Shown here: positions 26,106 to 35,029 of the stretch, in pieces
Numbering within the stretch: the first letter of the stretch is position 1
Layout: each line of letters opens with the position of its first letter
From: Alphaproteobacteria bacterium
Lineage (GTDB): Bacteria > Pseudomonadota > Alphaproteobacteria > UBA6615
Reading direction: 5' to 3'
NCBI GenBank assembly: GCA_021774445.1
Contig: JAJFJA010000074.1
Span: 45,935 to 109,934 of the forward strand
Length of the DNA stretch: 64,000 nucleotides
Notes under the pieces: model-generated
The model's database searches: none
Told to the model about the DNA's origin: nothing
What the model saw: the letters and a program-made list of their open reading frames with translations, nothing else
Made by a program: the position numbers and the translations under genes

Positions 26106-26967
26106 GGACCGGGGTGTCGCCGGAGTAGTCGTAGAAACCGCGGCCGACCTTGCGGCCGGTCCAGCCGGCGTCGACATATTTGACCAATAGCGGGCAGGGC
26201 CGGTACTTCGAGTCGGAGAGGCCGTCGAACAGGACCTGCATGACCGACAAGCAGGTGTCGAGGCCGATGAAGTCGGCGAGCTCGAGCGGCCCCATGGGAT
26301 GGTTGGCGCCGAGCCGCATGGACGTATCGATGGCCTCGACGGTGCCGACACCCTCATAGAGGGTGTACACAGCCTCATTGATCATCGGCAGCAGAATGCG
26401 GTTGACGATGAAGGCGGGAAAGTCCTCCGAGGTCGCCCAGCTCTTGTCGAGGCGCTCAGTAAGTTCTCGCACCGCCTCGAAGGTCTCGTCGGTGGTCGCC
26501 AAGCCACGGATCAGCTCGACCAATTTCATCAGCGGCACCGGGTTCATGAAATGCATGCCCATGAACTTTTCCGGACGATCGGTCGACGCGGCGAGGCGGG
26601 TAATCGAGATCGAGGAGGTGTTGGTGGCGACGAATGCCTCGGGCTTGAGGTTCGGGCACAGCGCCTGCAGGATCTCAACTTTGACCGGCTCGTTCTCGGT
26701 CGCGGCCTCGATGACCATATCGACGGCGGACAGGGCACTGAGTTCGCCAGCGGTGGCAATACGTGCCGCGGCCGCGGTCATGCTGTCGGCGTCCTGGTGC
26801 CCGCGCTTGACCTGACGCGCCATGTTGGCGCGGATGATTTCGAGAGACTTCTCGAGTTGTTGCGGATTGTTGTCGACCAAGGTCACGTCGAGACCGGCCG
26901 CGGCACAGACATGGGCGATTCCGCTGCCCATTTGGCCGGCACCAATCACACCGATACTTTGAATCAT
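26095..26967 (-). CDS. 3-hydroxybutyryl-CoA dehydrogenase
   Basis: A 290-residue NAD-dependent enzyme interconverting (S)-3-hydroxybutyryl-CoA and acetoacetyl-CoA. Rossmann motif GVIGAGQMGSGIA is at residues 6-18; the catalytic His is in GMHFMNPVPLMKLVE and the Asn/Glu pair in ILLPMINEA. The C-terminal domain is complete (MGPLELADFIGLD). It lies next to etfA-etfB, which supply electron transfer for acyl-CoA dehydrogenation, so a fatty acid or branched amino acid degradation role fits. Confidence 0.94.
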   Translation of the reverse strand: MIQSIGVIGAGQMGSGIAHVCAAAGLDVTLVDNNPQQLEKSLEIIRANMARQVKRGHQDADSMTAAAARIATAGELSALSAVDMVIEAATENEPVKVEILQALCPNLKPEAFVATNTSSISITRLAASTDRPEKFMGMHFMNPVPLMKLVELIRGLATTDETFEAVRELTERLDKSWATSEDFPAFIVNRILLPMINEAVYTLYEGVGTVEAIDTSMRLGANHPMGPLELADFIGLDTCLSVMQVLFDGLSDSKYRPCPLLVKYVDAGWTGRKVGRGFYDYSGDTPVPTR

Positions 26968-27016
26968 TGCTGATCTTCCTGCTTACTAGGAAACCCTCGC
27001 TGCAAGAGCCAAGTGC

Positions 27017-27961
27017 TCAGCCGAGGGCGTCCGCGAGTTCCGGGAGAACGGTAAAGAGGTCGGCGACCAAGCCATAGTCGGCGACCTGAAAAATCGGCGC
27101 TTCTTCGTCTTTGTTGATGGCGACGATGACTTTGCTGTCTTTCATGCCGGCAAGGTGCTGGATGGCACCCGAAATGCCGACGGCGATGTAAAGCTCCGGC
27201 GCGACGACTTTGCCGGTCTGGCCGACCTGGTAATCATTGGGCACGAAGCCTGCATCGACAGCGGCGCGTGAGGCACCGATGGCGGCGGCCAGCTTGTCGG
27301 CGATCGGCTCGAGCAGGGCGAAATTCTCACCCGAACCCATGCCGCGGCCGCCGGAGATGATGACACGAGCGGCGGTCAACTCGGGGCGTTCGCTCTCGGT
27401 TGCGTCGAGAGATACGAACTGGGCCAAGCCCGACGCCGCCGGCGCGGCGATGCTTTCCACGGCAGCAGCGCCGCCCTCCGCGGCCACCGGATCGAAAGCC
27501 GTGGCGCGCACGGTGATGAGTTTGGTGGCATCGGCAGACTTGACCGTTGCCATGGCGTTGCCGGCGTAAATCGGCCGGATGAAAGTGTCGGCGTCGACGA
27601 TGCCGGATATCTCCGAAATCTGCTGGACGTCGAGCAACGCCGCGGTGCGGGGCAACAAGTTCTTGCCGAAGGTGGTCGCAGGGGCGAGGACATGGCTGAA
27701 GCCCGCGGCCTGAGACACCACGATCGGCGCCAAATCCTCGGCCACGGCAGGGCTGAGCGCGGCATCGTCGGCACAGCGGACCGCGGCGACTCCAGCCGCT
27801 GCCGCGGCGGCCTTGGCGGCGGCGGCGCAATTATGGCCGGCGACGAGCACGACGATATCGCCGGCGCCATGCTGGGACAGCTGCGCCGCGGCGGCGATGG
27901 TGTTCAGAGTGGCCGGCTTGAGGCTGGCGTTGTCATGTTCGGCAATGACGAGAATGCTCAT
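27017..27961 (-). CDS. etfA: Electron transfer flavoprotein, alpha subunit
   Basis: A 314-residue FAD-binding subunit. The C-terminal FAD site is clear: SGGRGMGSGENF, VGQTGKVVAPELYIAVGISGA in parts, and INKDEEAPIFQVADYGL. ETF passes electrons from acyl-CoA dehydrogenases to the quinone pool. The start overlaps the etfB stop by 4 bases (ATGA). Confidence 0.95.
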   Translation of the reverse strand: MSILVIAEHDNASLKPATLNTIAAAAQLSQHGAGDIVVLVAGHNCAAAAKAAAAAAGVAAVRCADDAALSPAVAEDLAPIVVSQAAGFSHVLAPATTFGKNLLPRTAALLDVQQISEISGIVDADTFIRPIYAGNAMATVKSADATKLITVRATAFDPVAAEGGAAAVESIAAPAASGLAQFVSLDATESERPELTAARVIISGGRGMGSGENFALLEPIADKLAAAIGASRAAVDAGFVPNDYQVGQTGKVVAPELYIAVGISGAIQHLAGMKDSKVIVAINKDEEAPIFQVADYGLVADLFTVLPELADALG

Positions 27962-28710
27962 GAAATCACCTTCGCCTCATTTCTAAGCTTGTCTACCAAT
28001 TCGGCAACGTCGGCGACGATGACGCCGGCTTGGCGGCTCGCTGGCTCCTCGACCTTGAGCGTGGTCAGGCGCGGAGCCGGATCGATGCCGAGATCGTCGG
28101 GCGTGACCTGGTCGATCGGCTTGCGTTTGGCTTTCATGATGTTCGGCAAAGAGGCGTAGCGCGGTTCGTTGAGACGCAGGTCGGTGGTCACGACCGCGGG
28201 CATTTTCAGGGTTAGAGTCTCCAGCCCGCCGTCGACTTCGCGGGTCACGGTGGCAGAGCCATCGGCCAGCGCCAGTTTGGAGGTGAAAGTGCCCTGAGCC
28301 CAGCCCAGTAAGGCCGCCAGCATCTGGCCGGTCTGATTGCTGTCATCGTCGATGGCCTGTTTGCCGAGGATCACCAGTTGAGGATCCTCGCGTTTGACCA
28401 GAGCGGCCAGCAGCTTGGCGACGGCCAGAGGTTCCAGCGCGACATCGGTGGCGACATGGATGCCACGGTCGGCGCCCATGGCGAGAGCGGTGCGGATGGT
28501 TTCCTGACACTGCTGGACGCCGAGGGAGACGGCGACGATTTCAGTGACCGTGCCGGCCTCTTTCAGGCGCAGGGCTTCTTCGACGGCGATTTCGTCGAAC
28601 GGATTCATGGACATTTTGACGTTGGCGGTGTCGACGCCGCTGCCGTCGGTCTTGACGCGGATCTTAACGTTGTAATCGACAACCCGTTTTACCGGGACCA
28701 GAACCTTCAT
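27958..28710 (-). CDS. etfB: Electron transfer flavoprotein, beta subunit
   Basis: A 250-residue AMP-binding subunit. It starts MKVLVPVKRVVDYNVKIRV and carries MSMNPFDEIAVEEALRLKE and GKQAIDDDSNQTGQMLAALL, all characteristic of EtfB. The ATG has a good Shine-Dalgarno (ggggag). It is the first gene of the etfB-etfA pair, with the 3-hydroxybutyryl-CoA dehydrogenase 49 bp further downstream, so the three may share a transcript. Confidence 0.95.
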   Translation of the reverse strand: MKVLVPVKRVVDYNVKIRVKTDGSGVDTANVKMSMNPFDEIAVEEALRLKEAGTVTEIVAVSLGVQQCQETIRTALAMGADRGIHVATDVALEPLAVAKLLAALVKREDPQLVILGKQAIDDDSNQTGQMLAALLGWAQGTFTSKLALADGSATVTREVDGGLETLTLKMPAVVTTDLRLNEPRYASLPNIMKAKRKPIDQVTPDDLGIDPAPRLTTLKVEEPASRQAGVIVADVAELVDKLRNEAKVIS

Positions 28711-28754
28711 CTGTACTCCCCGTCAGCCAATCGCGAGCGTATTTTGCACCGCAC

Positions 28755-28783
28755 CATATCGCTTATCCTTAGAGTGCTGTCAA
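28755..28783 (-). promoter_or_regulatory. Candidate etfB promoter
   Basis: On the minus strand a perfect TTGACA (28778-28783), a 17 bp spacer and GATATG (28755-28760), a poor -10. A leader of about 38 nt would carry the Shine-Dalgarno of etfB. Confidence 0.35.
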
Positions 28784-28807
28784 ACATCGGTCTCTGTTCG
28801 GTAAGAT

Positions 28808-29380
28808 TTAGTCAATATTTGCGCCGGGTTGCCATAGAACATCGGCCTTGCCGCCGTCGTTGAGGTGACGCGCCAAGACGAACAAGTGGTCGGAAAGGCG
28901 GTTGGCGTATTGCAGCGCAAATGGATTGATTTCGGCAACCGTTGCGAGGTGAGAAATCAGCCGTTCGGCCCGGCGGGTCACCGTGCGGGCGAGGTGGAGA
29001 TAGGCGGCAGCGGCGCTGCCGCCGGGCAAGACGAAGGATTGTAGCGGCGCCAAGGGCTCGTTGAGGGCATCGATTTCTTGCTCGAGGCGGCCGATCTGGG
29101 CGGCGGTGATCCGTAGGGCGCCAGATTTGCGCTCCTGGTCGTGGGGGGTGCAGAGATCGGCGCCGAGATCGAACAAGTCGTTTTGAATACGCGCCAGCAT
29201 GGCATCTTCTGCGGCCGTTTCGGCGGTGTGGAGCCGGACGATGCCGATGGCGCTGTTCGCTTCATCGACGGTGCCGAAGGCGGCAACGCGCAGGTCATGC
29301 TTGGGTACCCGGCGACCACTGCCCAAAGAGGTCTCGCCGCGGTCGCCGCCGCGGGTGTAGATGCGGGTGAGTTGAACCAT
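28808..29380 (-). CDS. PduO-type cob(I)alamin adenosyltransferase
   Basis: A 190-residue enzyme that transfers the adenosyl group of ATP to cob(I)alamin, making adenosylcobalamin. The N-terminal ATP site YTRGGDRGETSLGSGRRV is at residues 8-25, then FGTVDEANSAIG, and the C-terminal ARTVTRRAERLI and YANRLSDHLFVLAR. All conserved regions are present. The product is the cofactor of NrdJ encoded at 13.2 kb. It lies 17 bp downstream of the HIG1 gene on the same strand. Confidence 0.94.
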   Translation of the reverse strand: MVQLTRIYTRGGDRGETSLGSGRRVPKHDLRVAAFGTVDEANSAIGIVRLHTAETAAEDAMLARIQNDLFDLGADLCTPHDQERKSGALRITAAQIGRLEQEIDALNEPLAPLQSFVLPGGSAAAAYLHLARTVTRRAERLISHLATVAEINPFALQYANRLSDHLFVLARHLNDGGKADVLWQPGANID

Positions 29381-29397
29381 GACGCCTCGTTTGGGAG

Positions 29398-29595
29398 TTA
29401 ACCCCGGCTGCTGAGAATGAGCAGGACGAACAATATAACGGCGATCAATTGCAGAGCGACACGGACCCGCATCAACTTGTTGCCGAAACGCTGATTGACC
29501 TCGCCGCCCTTGGCCATCACGACGACCCCCGCCAACAGGGTCAGGAGTACGGCGGCCAAGGCCACGGCCACGAGGATGGGCAGCAGAGTGTCCAT
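29398..29595 (-). CDS. HIG1-domain twin transmembrane protein
   Basis: A 65-residue protein with two membrane helices (LPILVAVALAAVLLTLLAGVV and ALQLIAVILFVLLIL) joined by a basic loop with the HIG1-like KGGEVNQRFGNKLMRVRV. Small alphaproteobacterial HIG1 proteins are relatives of mitochondrial cytochrome oxidase or supercomplex factors; function here is inferred. The start ATG at 29595 is chosen because the signal for the first helix begins just after it. The adenosyltransferase follows directly. Confidence 0.85.
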   Translation of the reverse strand: MDTLLPILVAVALAAVLLTLLAGVVVMAKGGEVNQRFGNKLMRVRVALQLIAVILFVLLILSSRG

Positions 29596-29648
29596 GGGGA
29601 AGGTATAAACCGCCGTGGCGGCGGTGGCGAGTGCGGCATGCCGCGCGG

Positions 29649-30044
29649 TCAGTCGGGCAGATTCACCGGGAGGGCGCGGGCCGCCGGAAGGGGCTCGGAT
29701 ACCAATGGCGAGAGGGTCCGGGCGAGGTGACAGAGCACGCCATGGCGATAGAGTGTGGCGACGGCGGCCCAGGCGTAGTGAATGTCGCATCCGGTACCGC
29801 AATGCATGCGGATCCGGGGATCGCTGACATGTTCGGTCAGTCGTGCGGCGATATCGGCGCCGGCGCCGACATAAAGCCAGCGGCGGCCGCCGCCATTGTC
29901 CTGCCAGATGAGATAGACCCCACTGACACCGCGGGCGGCGTTGGGGTCGAGGCCGGTGGCGCTGCTGCGCGACCAGCTTAACCATTGTGCGGGTTGGCCG
30001 GGCTGATCCGGCCTGGCCTGGAGATCGGCGTCGGTGATGGTCAT
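29649..30044 (-). CDS. Small GIY-YIG-like protein
   Basis: A 131-residue protein. GVYLIWQ (residues about 41-47) and WLYVGAG (about 55-61) stand at the positions of the GIY and YIG elements, and ADIAARLTEH supplies the family arginine. The first Gly-Ile-Tyr is Gly-Val-Tyr and the second is Leu-Tyr-Val-Gly, so the motif is variant. No other nuclease domain is fused. A nucleic-acid role is inferred; activity is uncertain. Confidence 0.65.
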   Translation of the reverse strand: MTITDADLQARPDQPGQPAQWLSWSRSSATGLDPNAARGVSGVYLIWQDNGGGRRWLYVGAGADIAARLTEHVSDPRIRMHCGTGCDIHYAWAAVATLYRHGVLCHLARTLSPLVSEPLPAARALPVNLPD

Positions 30045-30134
30045 GGTGGACGGCTACCTGCCTTTTTGACCCCACCAGTTTCCGACTGCGACCTTGATTA
30101 AGCGTTAAACCGCCGCCGGTTTTCGACCGAAACC

Positions 30135-31199
30135 CTATCGCCGCCGCCGTTTTTGCGCCTGGACGGATTTGTGGTATTTGCCAATGTCGCGGGCGCGCTT
30201 GCGACGCTCGGCGGTGGTGCCGCTGTTGCGGCTCTGTTCGGCCTGAAGCTTGCGATAGCTGTCGAGGCGCCTTTGGTCCAGCTGGCCATTGGCCAAGGCC
30301 GCCGCGACCGCGCAGCCGGGCTCGTCTTGGTGGCCGCAATCGGCGAATCGGCACGCGGTGGCGAGATCGTCGATCTCCGCGAAGACGTCGGCCAGGCCGG
30401 CCTGCATATCGGCCAAACCGAGTTCACGCATGCCGGGGGTGTCGATGACCCAGCCGCCACTGGGTAGGCGATGGAGCGAACGGCCGGTGGTGGTGTGTCG
30501 GCCCTTGGCGTCATCCTCCCGGATAGACCGCGTACGCTGCCCATCGTCGCCGCGGAGGGTGTTTACCAAGGTGGATTTGCCGGTGCCGGAAGAACCGACC
30601 AGAGCGACCGTCTGACCCTGGCCGCACCAGTCTAGTAGAGGGGCGACACTGGCGTGATCGGTGGCATTGACACATTCGACGAGCAAGGCGGGCATCAACG
30701 ACCCCGCCTGTTGGCGAAACGGCCCGGGGTCATCGACGAGGTCGGCCTTGGTGAGGACGACGATTGGATAACAGCCGGCGTCAGAGGCGAGAGCGAGATA
30801 GCGCTCGAGCCGCGACAGGTTGAAATCCTCGTTGCAGGAGGAGGTGATGAACAAGGTGTCGACGTTGGCGGCGATGGGCTGGACCCGACCGCTGTTGCCG
30901 GCGGCCCGGCGCTTGAGCAGGCTGGCGCGGCGCAGGCGGCGCAGCGGGACATGGGTTCGGGGGTCGAGAAGCAGCCAATCGCCGACGGTTGGCCGCTCTT
31001 CATCGGCATGGTCGAGGAAGGCGGCCGGCAGCGTTATGGCGGTAGGAATAGTGGCATCCGGGGCGAGGATCCCGAGGCCGCCGCGATGCACCGTGGCGAC
31101 GCGGACCGGGATGCTGTCGGCGATCTCGGCAATAGAAAGCTGTTGTTGGTAAAAGGGTGTCCAGCCGAGATCGGCCAAGGTGTTGTTTCGTCCTGTCAT
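30135..31199 (-). CDS. rsgA: Ribosome small subunit GTPase RsgA
   Basis: A 354-residue circularly permuted GTPase for late 30S maturation. Order of motifs is G4 (LTKADLV), G1 (VGSSGTGKST), then G3 (DTPGMRE), as expected for the permutation. An N-terminal OB-fold region (VGDWLLLDPRTH) and a C-terminal zinc finger (CRFADCGHQDEPGC) complete the domain set. The basic tail KRRRR is common. The start at 31199 (MTGRNN) is preferred over longer in-frame options. The 278 bp upstream spacer contains nothing I can assign. Confidence 0.93.
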   Translation of the reverse strand: MTGRNNTLADLGWTPFYQQQLSIAEIADSIPVRVATVHRGGLGILAPDATIPTAITLPAAFLDHADEERPTVGDWLLLDPRTHVPLRRLRRASLLKRRAAGNSGRVQPIAANVDTLFITSSCNEDFNLSRLERYLALASDAGCYPIVVLTKADLVDDPGPFRQQAGSLMPALLVECVNATDHASVAPLLDWCGQGQTVALVGSSGTGKSTLVNTLRGDDGQRTRSIREDDAKGRHTTTGRSLHRLPSGGWVIDTPGMRELGLADMQAGLADVFAEIDDLATACRFADCGHQDEPGCAVAAALANGQLDQRRLDSYRKLQAEQSRNSGTTAERRKRARDIGKYHKSVQAQKRRRR

Positions 31200-31477
31200 T
31201 GTCGTTCTTCTCGTCGGGCCGGCAAAGCGGCCTTGCCGCACGCCGGCAGCATGGCGCGGGGCGGTCATTGGAATAGAACGGGTGCGGACAGGGCGTTTCA
31301 GCCAGCCAAAAACGGCTGGCGCACATCGGGATCGGTTTTCCGGGATCGGCTGTCGAGCCAATCCAAGGCTAAGGCTGTCGCCTCAACCGATGGCGTGCGT
31401 AATGGCGCCCGTCCGGCGAGTTGTGCGCATCACAATCATCACGAACTCCTTATGCAATCAGTGCGAAACGGAGGTCG

Positions 31478-32488
31478 TTATACCGTCTGCGTCGGCGCTG
31501 GGGCAAGCGCTGGCTCCGGTTTTTGGCCGAGGAAACCTTTTGGGACCCGCTTCACCGTGCCGCCCAATTTCTCGAACCAGTCGAAGATGTCGTCCTCATT
31601 CAGGACATGCCGGTACCGGCACAGATAATAATCGAAGAATCCTTCCCGGTGATACGCCACGCTCTCGCCGACCGCCTGGTTGCCTTCCAGAAGGAAACGC
31701 GCGCGCCATCGCTTGCGGTTTAGGAGTTTGAGAATTCTTGAATCGAGCAAGAATTTGTAGAGATACGCATAGATCGAGAGTAACCGTTTCGCTCGGCCCG
31801 CCGCCATGCGGTGAAATTCGAATCTTTCCCGATCAATCAAGACTCTGCGGTTGTGGAGGCTCGCCAAATAAATATGGCTGTAGTTAATGCTTCCGCCGGA
31901 TTTGGTTACACGCCAGATATTGCGATGGGCCAACTCGGGCGATCGCGTGTGATGAATGATCCCGCCGGAAACCACGTAGTCGAACATGTTCGATCTGAAG
32001 GGAAGATTGCAGAGATCGCCGATGAAGAACTTTATGCCGCGGTATTCGTCTTGCTTTGCCAGTTGCAAAACGAAGCTGGAAAAATCAATCGCGTAGATCC
32101 GTTTCGGAGACATGCCGAGTAAGATGTTGAGTTCGGTGCCCGCGCCGACGCCCGCGACCAAGACCGTTTTGCCCTCGATTGCCGAGGCGTCGAGTTCCAT
32201 GGCCCGCGAAATCGAATGCAGCGTTGCGGGGTCCATCGTCGCCGGCGTCCATTCGGGCAATATGGCGTCGTAGGAGGTGCCGTCGCGATCGGTCGTCAGA
32301 CGAAAGTCCGGAATGCCGCCAATCAACGGATAGCTGTGCGACGGTGAAAGCAACATGTCTCCGGCACGAGTCAGTGGGACGATTTCGCCGGTGCTGGCGA
32401 GGGTGCCGGGGCAGCACAGCTCATCCAACTCGGTCGCCGGGTTAGGAGATGATGCGGCGCTTAGTTCGACGATGGACAAAACCGACAT
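31478..32488 (-). CDS. Class I SAM-dependent methyltransferase with Trm112-like N-terminus
   Basis: A 336-residue protein. Residues 25-65 look like a degenerate zinc-ribbon (Trm112-type) segment, ending YPLIGGIPDFR. The methyltransferase core has VLVAGVGAGTELNIL (motif I, about residue 111), IYAIDFSSFVLQLA (motif II) and FDYVVSGGIIHHT (motif IV). The C-terminal third is basic and aromatic. Many relatives act in glycan or cofactor modification; the substrate is unknown. Its base composition is less GC-rich than the neighbours. Confidence 0.75.
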   Translation of the reverse strand: MSVLSIVELSAASSPNPATELDELCCPGTLASTGEIVPLTRAGDMLLSPSHSYPLIGGIPDFRLTTDRDGTSYDAILPEWTPATMDPATLHSISRAMELDASAIEGKTVLVAGVGAGTELNILLGMSPKRIYAIDFSSFVLQLAKQDEYRGIKFFIGDLCNLPFRSNMFDYVVSGGIIHHTRSPELAHRNIWRVTKSGGSINYSHIYLASLHNRRVLIDRERFEFHRMAAGRAKRLLSIYAYLYKFLLDSRILKLLNRKRWRARFLLEGNQAVGESVAYHREGFFDYYLCRYRHVLNEDDIFDWFEKLGGTVKRVPKGFLGQKPEPALAPAPTQTV

Positions 32489-32563
32489 TCCTCACAGTGT
32501 CCAGCGAGGCGGATATTGCCCGAATGTAGACTAGGCAGCAACGGCGGGGTACCGCAGCAGAGG

Positions 32564-33457
32564 CTACATGCGGATCGGTTCGGCGTGGGCGGCCAGTTGA
32601 TCGGCCATGGCGACAACTTCTGCCGAAGACAGACCCTGTTCGCGCAGGGCGCGCAGGGTCGGCGCGTTCGTGCGCTTGGCCAGACGGGCGCCGCCGGCGT
32701 CGGTGAGGAGTGGGTGATGCGTCCAAATCGGGGTCGGCAGATCCAGCAGCGCTTGCAGCAAGCGGTGGATATGGGTGGCCGGGAGCAGATCCTCGGCCCG
32801 GGTCACCAAGGTGACACCTTGCTCGGCATCATCGATGGTGACGGCGAGATGGTAGCTGGTGCCGATATCCTTGCGGGCGAGGATGGGGTCGCCAAAGATC
32901 TCTGGGCTGGCGACATAATCGCCCCTGATCGTGTCATGCCAGATCAGCGGCGCCGCTATCGGCGCCAAGGCCCGTTCGAGGTCTAAGCGGATGGCGTGGG
33001 GGTGGTTGGCAGCGAGGCGGCGCCGGCGCTGCTCGCCGTCGAGGTTGCGGCAGGTGCCGGGATAGACCGGGCCATCGGGGCCGTGTTGGGTGAGGTGGGG
33101 CGCCTGACTGGCGGCCCGGATCTCAGCCTGGATCTCCTTGCGGGTGCAGAAACAGGGATACAGCACACCGGCGGCGTCGAGACGGTCGAGGGCCGCGCGG
33201 TAGTGGGCGAGGCGGTCGGATTGGCGCAGAACGGGCTGCTGCCAAGTGATGCCGAGCCAGCCGAGGTCGTCGAGGATGGCGGTTTCGAATTCGGGCCGGC
33301 AGCGGGTGCCGTCGATGTCTTCGATGCGGAGCAGAAAGCGCCCGCCTTCGGCCTGCGCGAGACGCCAGGCAAACAATGCCGAATAGGCGTGGCCGAGGTG
33401 GAGGTGGCCGGTGGGGCTGGGGGCGAATCGCGTAACGATGCTGGGTTCAGGAGGCAT
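32564..33457 (-). CDS. gluQ: Glutamyl-Q tRNA(Asp) synthetase
   Basis: A 297-residue truncated glutamyl-tRNA synthetase homologue that attaches glutamate to queuosine of tRNA-Asp. The HIGH-like motif is TGHLHLGHA (residues about 16-24), the KMSKS counterpart is RLAKRTNA, and the zinc site is CFC followed by Tyr and C in YPGTCR. The C-terminal anticodon-binding domain of GluRS is absent, as in GluQ. The start at 33457 gives RFAPSPTG at the expected place. Confidence 0.93.
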   Translation of the reverse strand: MPPEPSIVTRFAPSPTGHLHLGHAYSALFAWRLAQAEGGRFLLRIEDIDGTRCRPEFETAILDDLGWLGITWQQPVLRQSDRLAHYRAALDRLDAAGVLYPCFCTRKEIQAEIRAASQAPHLTQHGPDGPVYPGTCRNLDGEQRRRRLAANHPHAIRLDLERALAPIAAPLIWHDTIRGDYVASPEIFGDPILARKDIGTSYHLAVTIDDAEQGVTLVTRAEDLLPATHIHRLLQALLDLPTPIWTHHPLLTDAGGARLAKRTNAPTLRALREQGLSSAEVVAMADQLAAHAEPIRM

Positions 33458-33557
33458 AACGGAATTAAGTGACTTGGGGCCGGTGATCGTTATGAATATA
33501 GGGCCAAGGGATGAGAGGCCAAACTCTCGCGGCCCGGCAGGATGAGAATGGAGCGGC

Positions 33558-34262
33558 GTGGTGAATGATTCGTTACGATCAAAAGACGCTGGACGATCGG
33601 CAAACGCCGCGGCTCCCCTAAGCGGGCCGAGTCGTGCCCCACAAAGTGGGCAGCCGGCGAAACAATTAGTTATTCTGCTGCACGGTTTGGGCGCGGACGG
33701 AAACGACCTGATCGGCCTGGCGCCGGGTTGGGCGGGGGTTTTGCCGGAGGCGGTGTTCGTGGCGCCGGATGCCCCTTTCCCCTGCGACATGGGACCCTTC
33801 GGGCGGCAATGGTTCAGTCTGCAGGATTTCTCGGAGGCCCGGATCGCTGCCGGCGCGCGGGCCGCGGCGGTGCCGCTCAACGCCTTTATCGACGGGGAAT
33901 TGCAGCGGCTCGGTTTGCATGACGACCGGCTCGTCCTGGTGGGCTTCTCCCAGGGCTGCATGATGGCGCTGCATGTGGCGCTGCGCCGCCCGAATGCCTG
34001 TGCGGGGGTGGTTGGCTATTCGGGGATGTTGGTGGATGGCGGCAGCCTGGCGACGGAATTAACGGCGCGGCCACCGGTGCTGCTGGTCCATGGCGACGCC
34101 GATCCGGTGGTGCCGCCGGCTTGTCTGCCGGCGGCGGAAGCGGCGCTGAAGGCGCTGGACGTGCCGGTTTCAGCGCATTTGCGGCCGGGATTGGCGCATG
34201 GCATCGACCCGCAGGGCATGGCGTTGGGGGGCGATTTTCTGCGACAGGTTCTTGCCTGTTGA
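33558..34262 (+). CDS. Carboxylesterase/phospholipase family alpha/beta hydrolase
   Basis: A 234-residue serine hydrolase of the small carboxylesterase (YpfH/EstB-like) family. The oxyanion segment is LLHGLGADGNDL, the nucleophile elbow GFSQGCMMAL, the acid Asp in HGDADPVVPP and the His in LAHGIDPQGM. The first 35 residues are poorly conserved. The start is a GTG (33558 or the next codon). It is divergent from gluQ with a 100 bp spacer. Confidence 0.87.
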   Translation: MVNDSLRSKDAGRSANAAAPLSGPSRAPQSGQPAKQLVILLHGLGADGNDLIGLAPGWAGVLPEAVFVAPDAPFPCDMGPFGRQWFSLQDFSEARIAAGARAAAVPLNAFIDGELQRLGLHDDRLVLVGFSQGCMMALHVALRRPNACAGVVGYSGMLVDGGSLATELTARPPVLLVHGDADPVVPPACLPAAEAALKALDVPVSAHLRPGLAHGIDPQGMALGGDFLRQVLAC

Positions 34263-34400
34263 GGCTTGGTTTTGGCGGTTCGGGGCGATAAAGGGCGGCA
34301 AATTCGCTGTAATATTCCCGCAACACATTGTGAATCCCAAACTTTTTGTTTTGGAGAGACATTTCTTCTACACTCCCCTGCAGTGGAAAGGAGAGATACC

Positions 34401-34964
34401 GTGGCGGTTGCGCTCCGGGACAGTCCGGCCCTGGTCCTGAATGCGGATTTTCGGCCGCTAAGCTACTTTCCGCTTTCTGTCTGGCCCTGGCAGGAAGCGA
34501 TAAAGGCGGCTGTGCTCGAACGGGTCAATATCGTAGCTGTCTACGACCGGGTGGTGCGGTCGCCCTCGGTGGAGTACCCGCTGCCCAGCGTAATCTCGCT
34601 AAAAGAGTATGTCGCGCCGACAGTGCGGCCGGCCTTCACCCGCTTCAACGTGTTCCTGCGCGATAAATTCTCGTGTCTGTATTGCGGCGGACGTTTCGTG
34701 GCGAACGACCTGACCTTCGAGCATGTTTTCCCGCGCAGCCGCGGCGGGCGGACAACTTGGCTCAACGTGGTCACGGCGTGCGGCGACTGCAATCTGCGCA
34801 AGGCGAATCGAACGCCCAGAGAGGCCGGGATGCGCCTGATGCGCGAGCCCCGTGAGCCGGGCAATTGGGAGCTGCAGGAGAACGGCCGCGGCTTTCCGCC
34901 GAACTTTCTGCATGAAAGCTGGCGCGACTTTCTCTACTGGGATTCGGAGTTGGAGCCGACCTAA
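34401..34964 (+). CDS. HNH endonuclease
   Basis: A 187-residue protein with a complete HNH domain: CLYCGG, EHVFPRSRGG (the HNH histidine), WLNVVTACGDCNLRKANRTP with the Asn and second CxxC. The N-terminal part (VLNADFRPLSYFPLSVWPW) is typical of a widespread chromosomal HNH family of unknown role. Start is a GTG at 34401 with aggag seven bases upstream. The family is common in Alphaproteobacteria, so it is probably a housekeeping gene and not a phage remnant. Confidence 0.9.
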   Translation: MAVALRDSPALVLNADFRPLSYFPLSVWPWQEAIKAAVLERVNIVAVYDRVVRSPSVEYPLPSVISLKEYVAPTVRPAFTRFNVFLRDKFSCLYCGGRFVANDLTFEHVFPRSRGGRTTWLNVVTACGDCNLRKANRTPREAGMRLMREPREPGNWELQENGRGFPPNFLHESWRDFLYWDSELEPT

Positions 34965-35029
34965 GGCCGATCTCGTTCGACGGCGGCCAGGCTTGCGGCG
35001 GATACCACCGGCATTTCGACCGGTGGTTC

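Noticed and set aside
34401..34964. HNH gene as a phage or homing element
   Set aside because: It matches a widespread chromosomal HNH family and has no mobile context.
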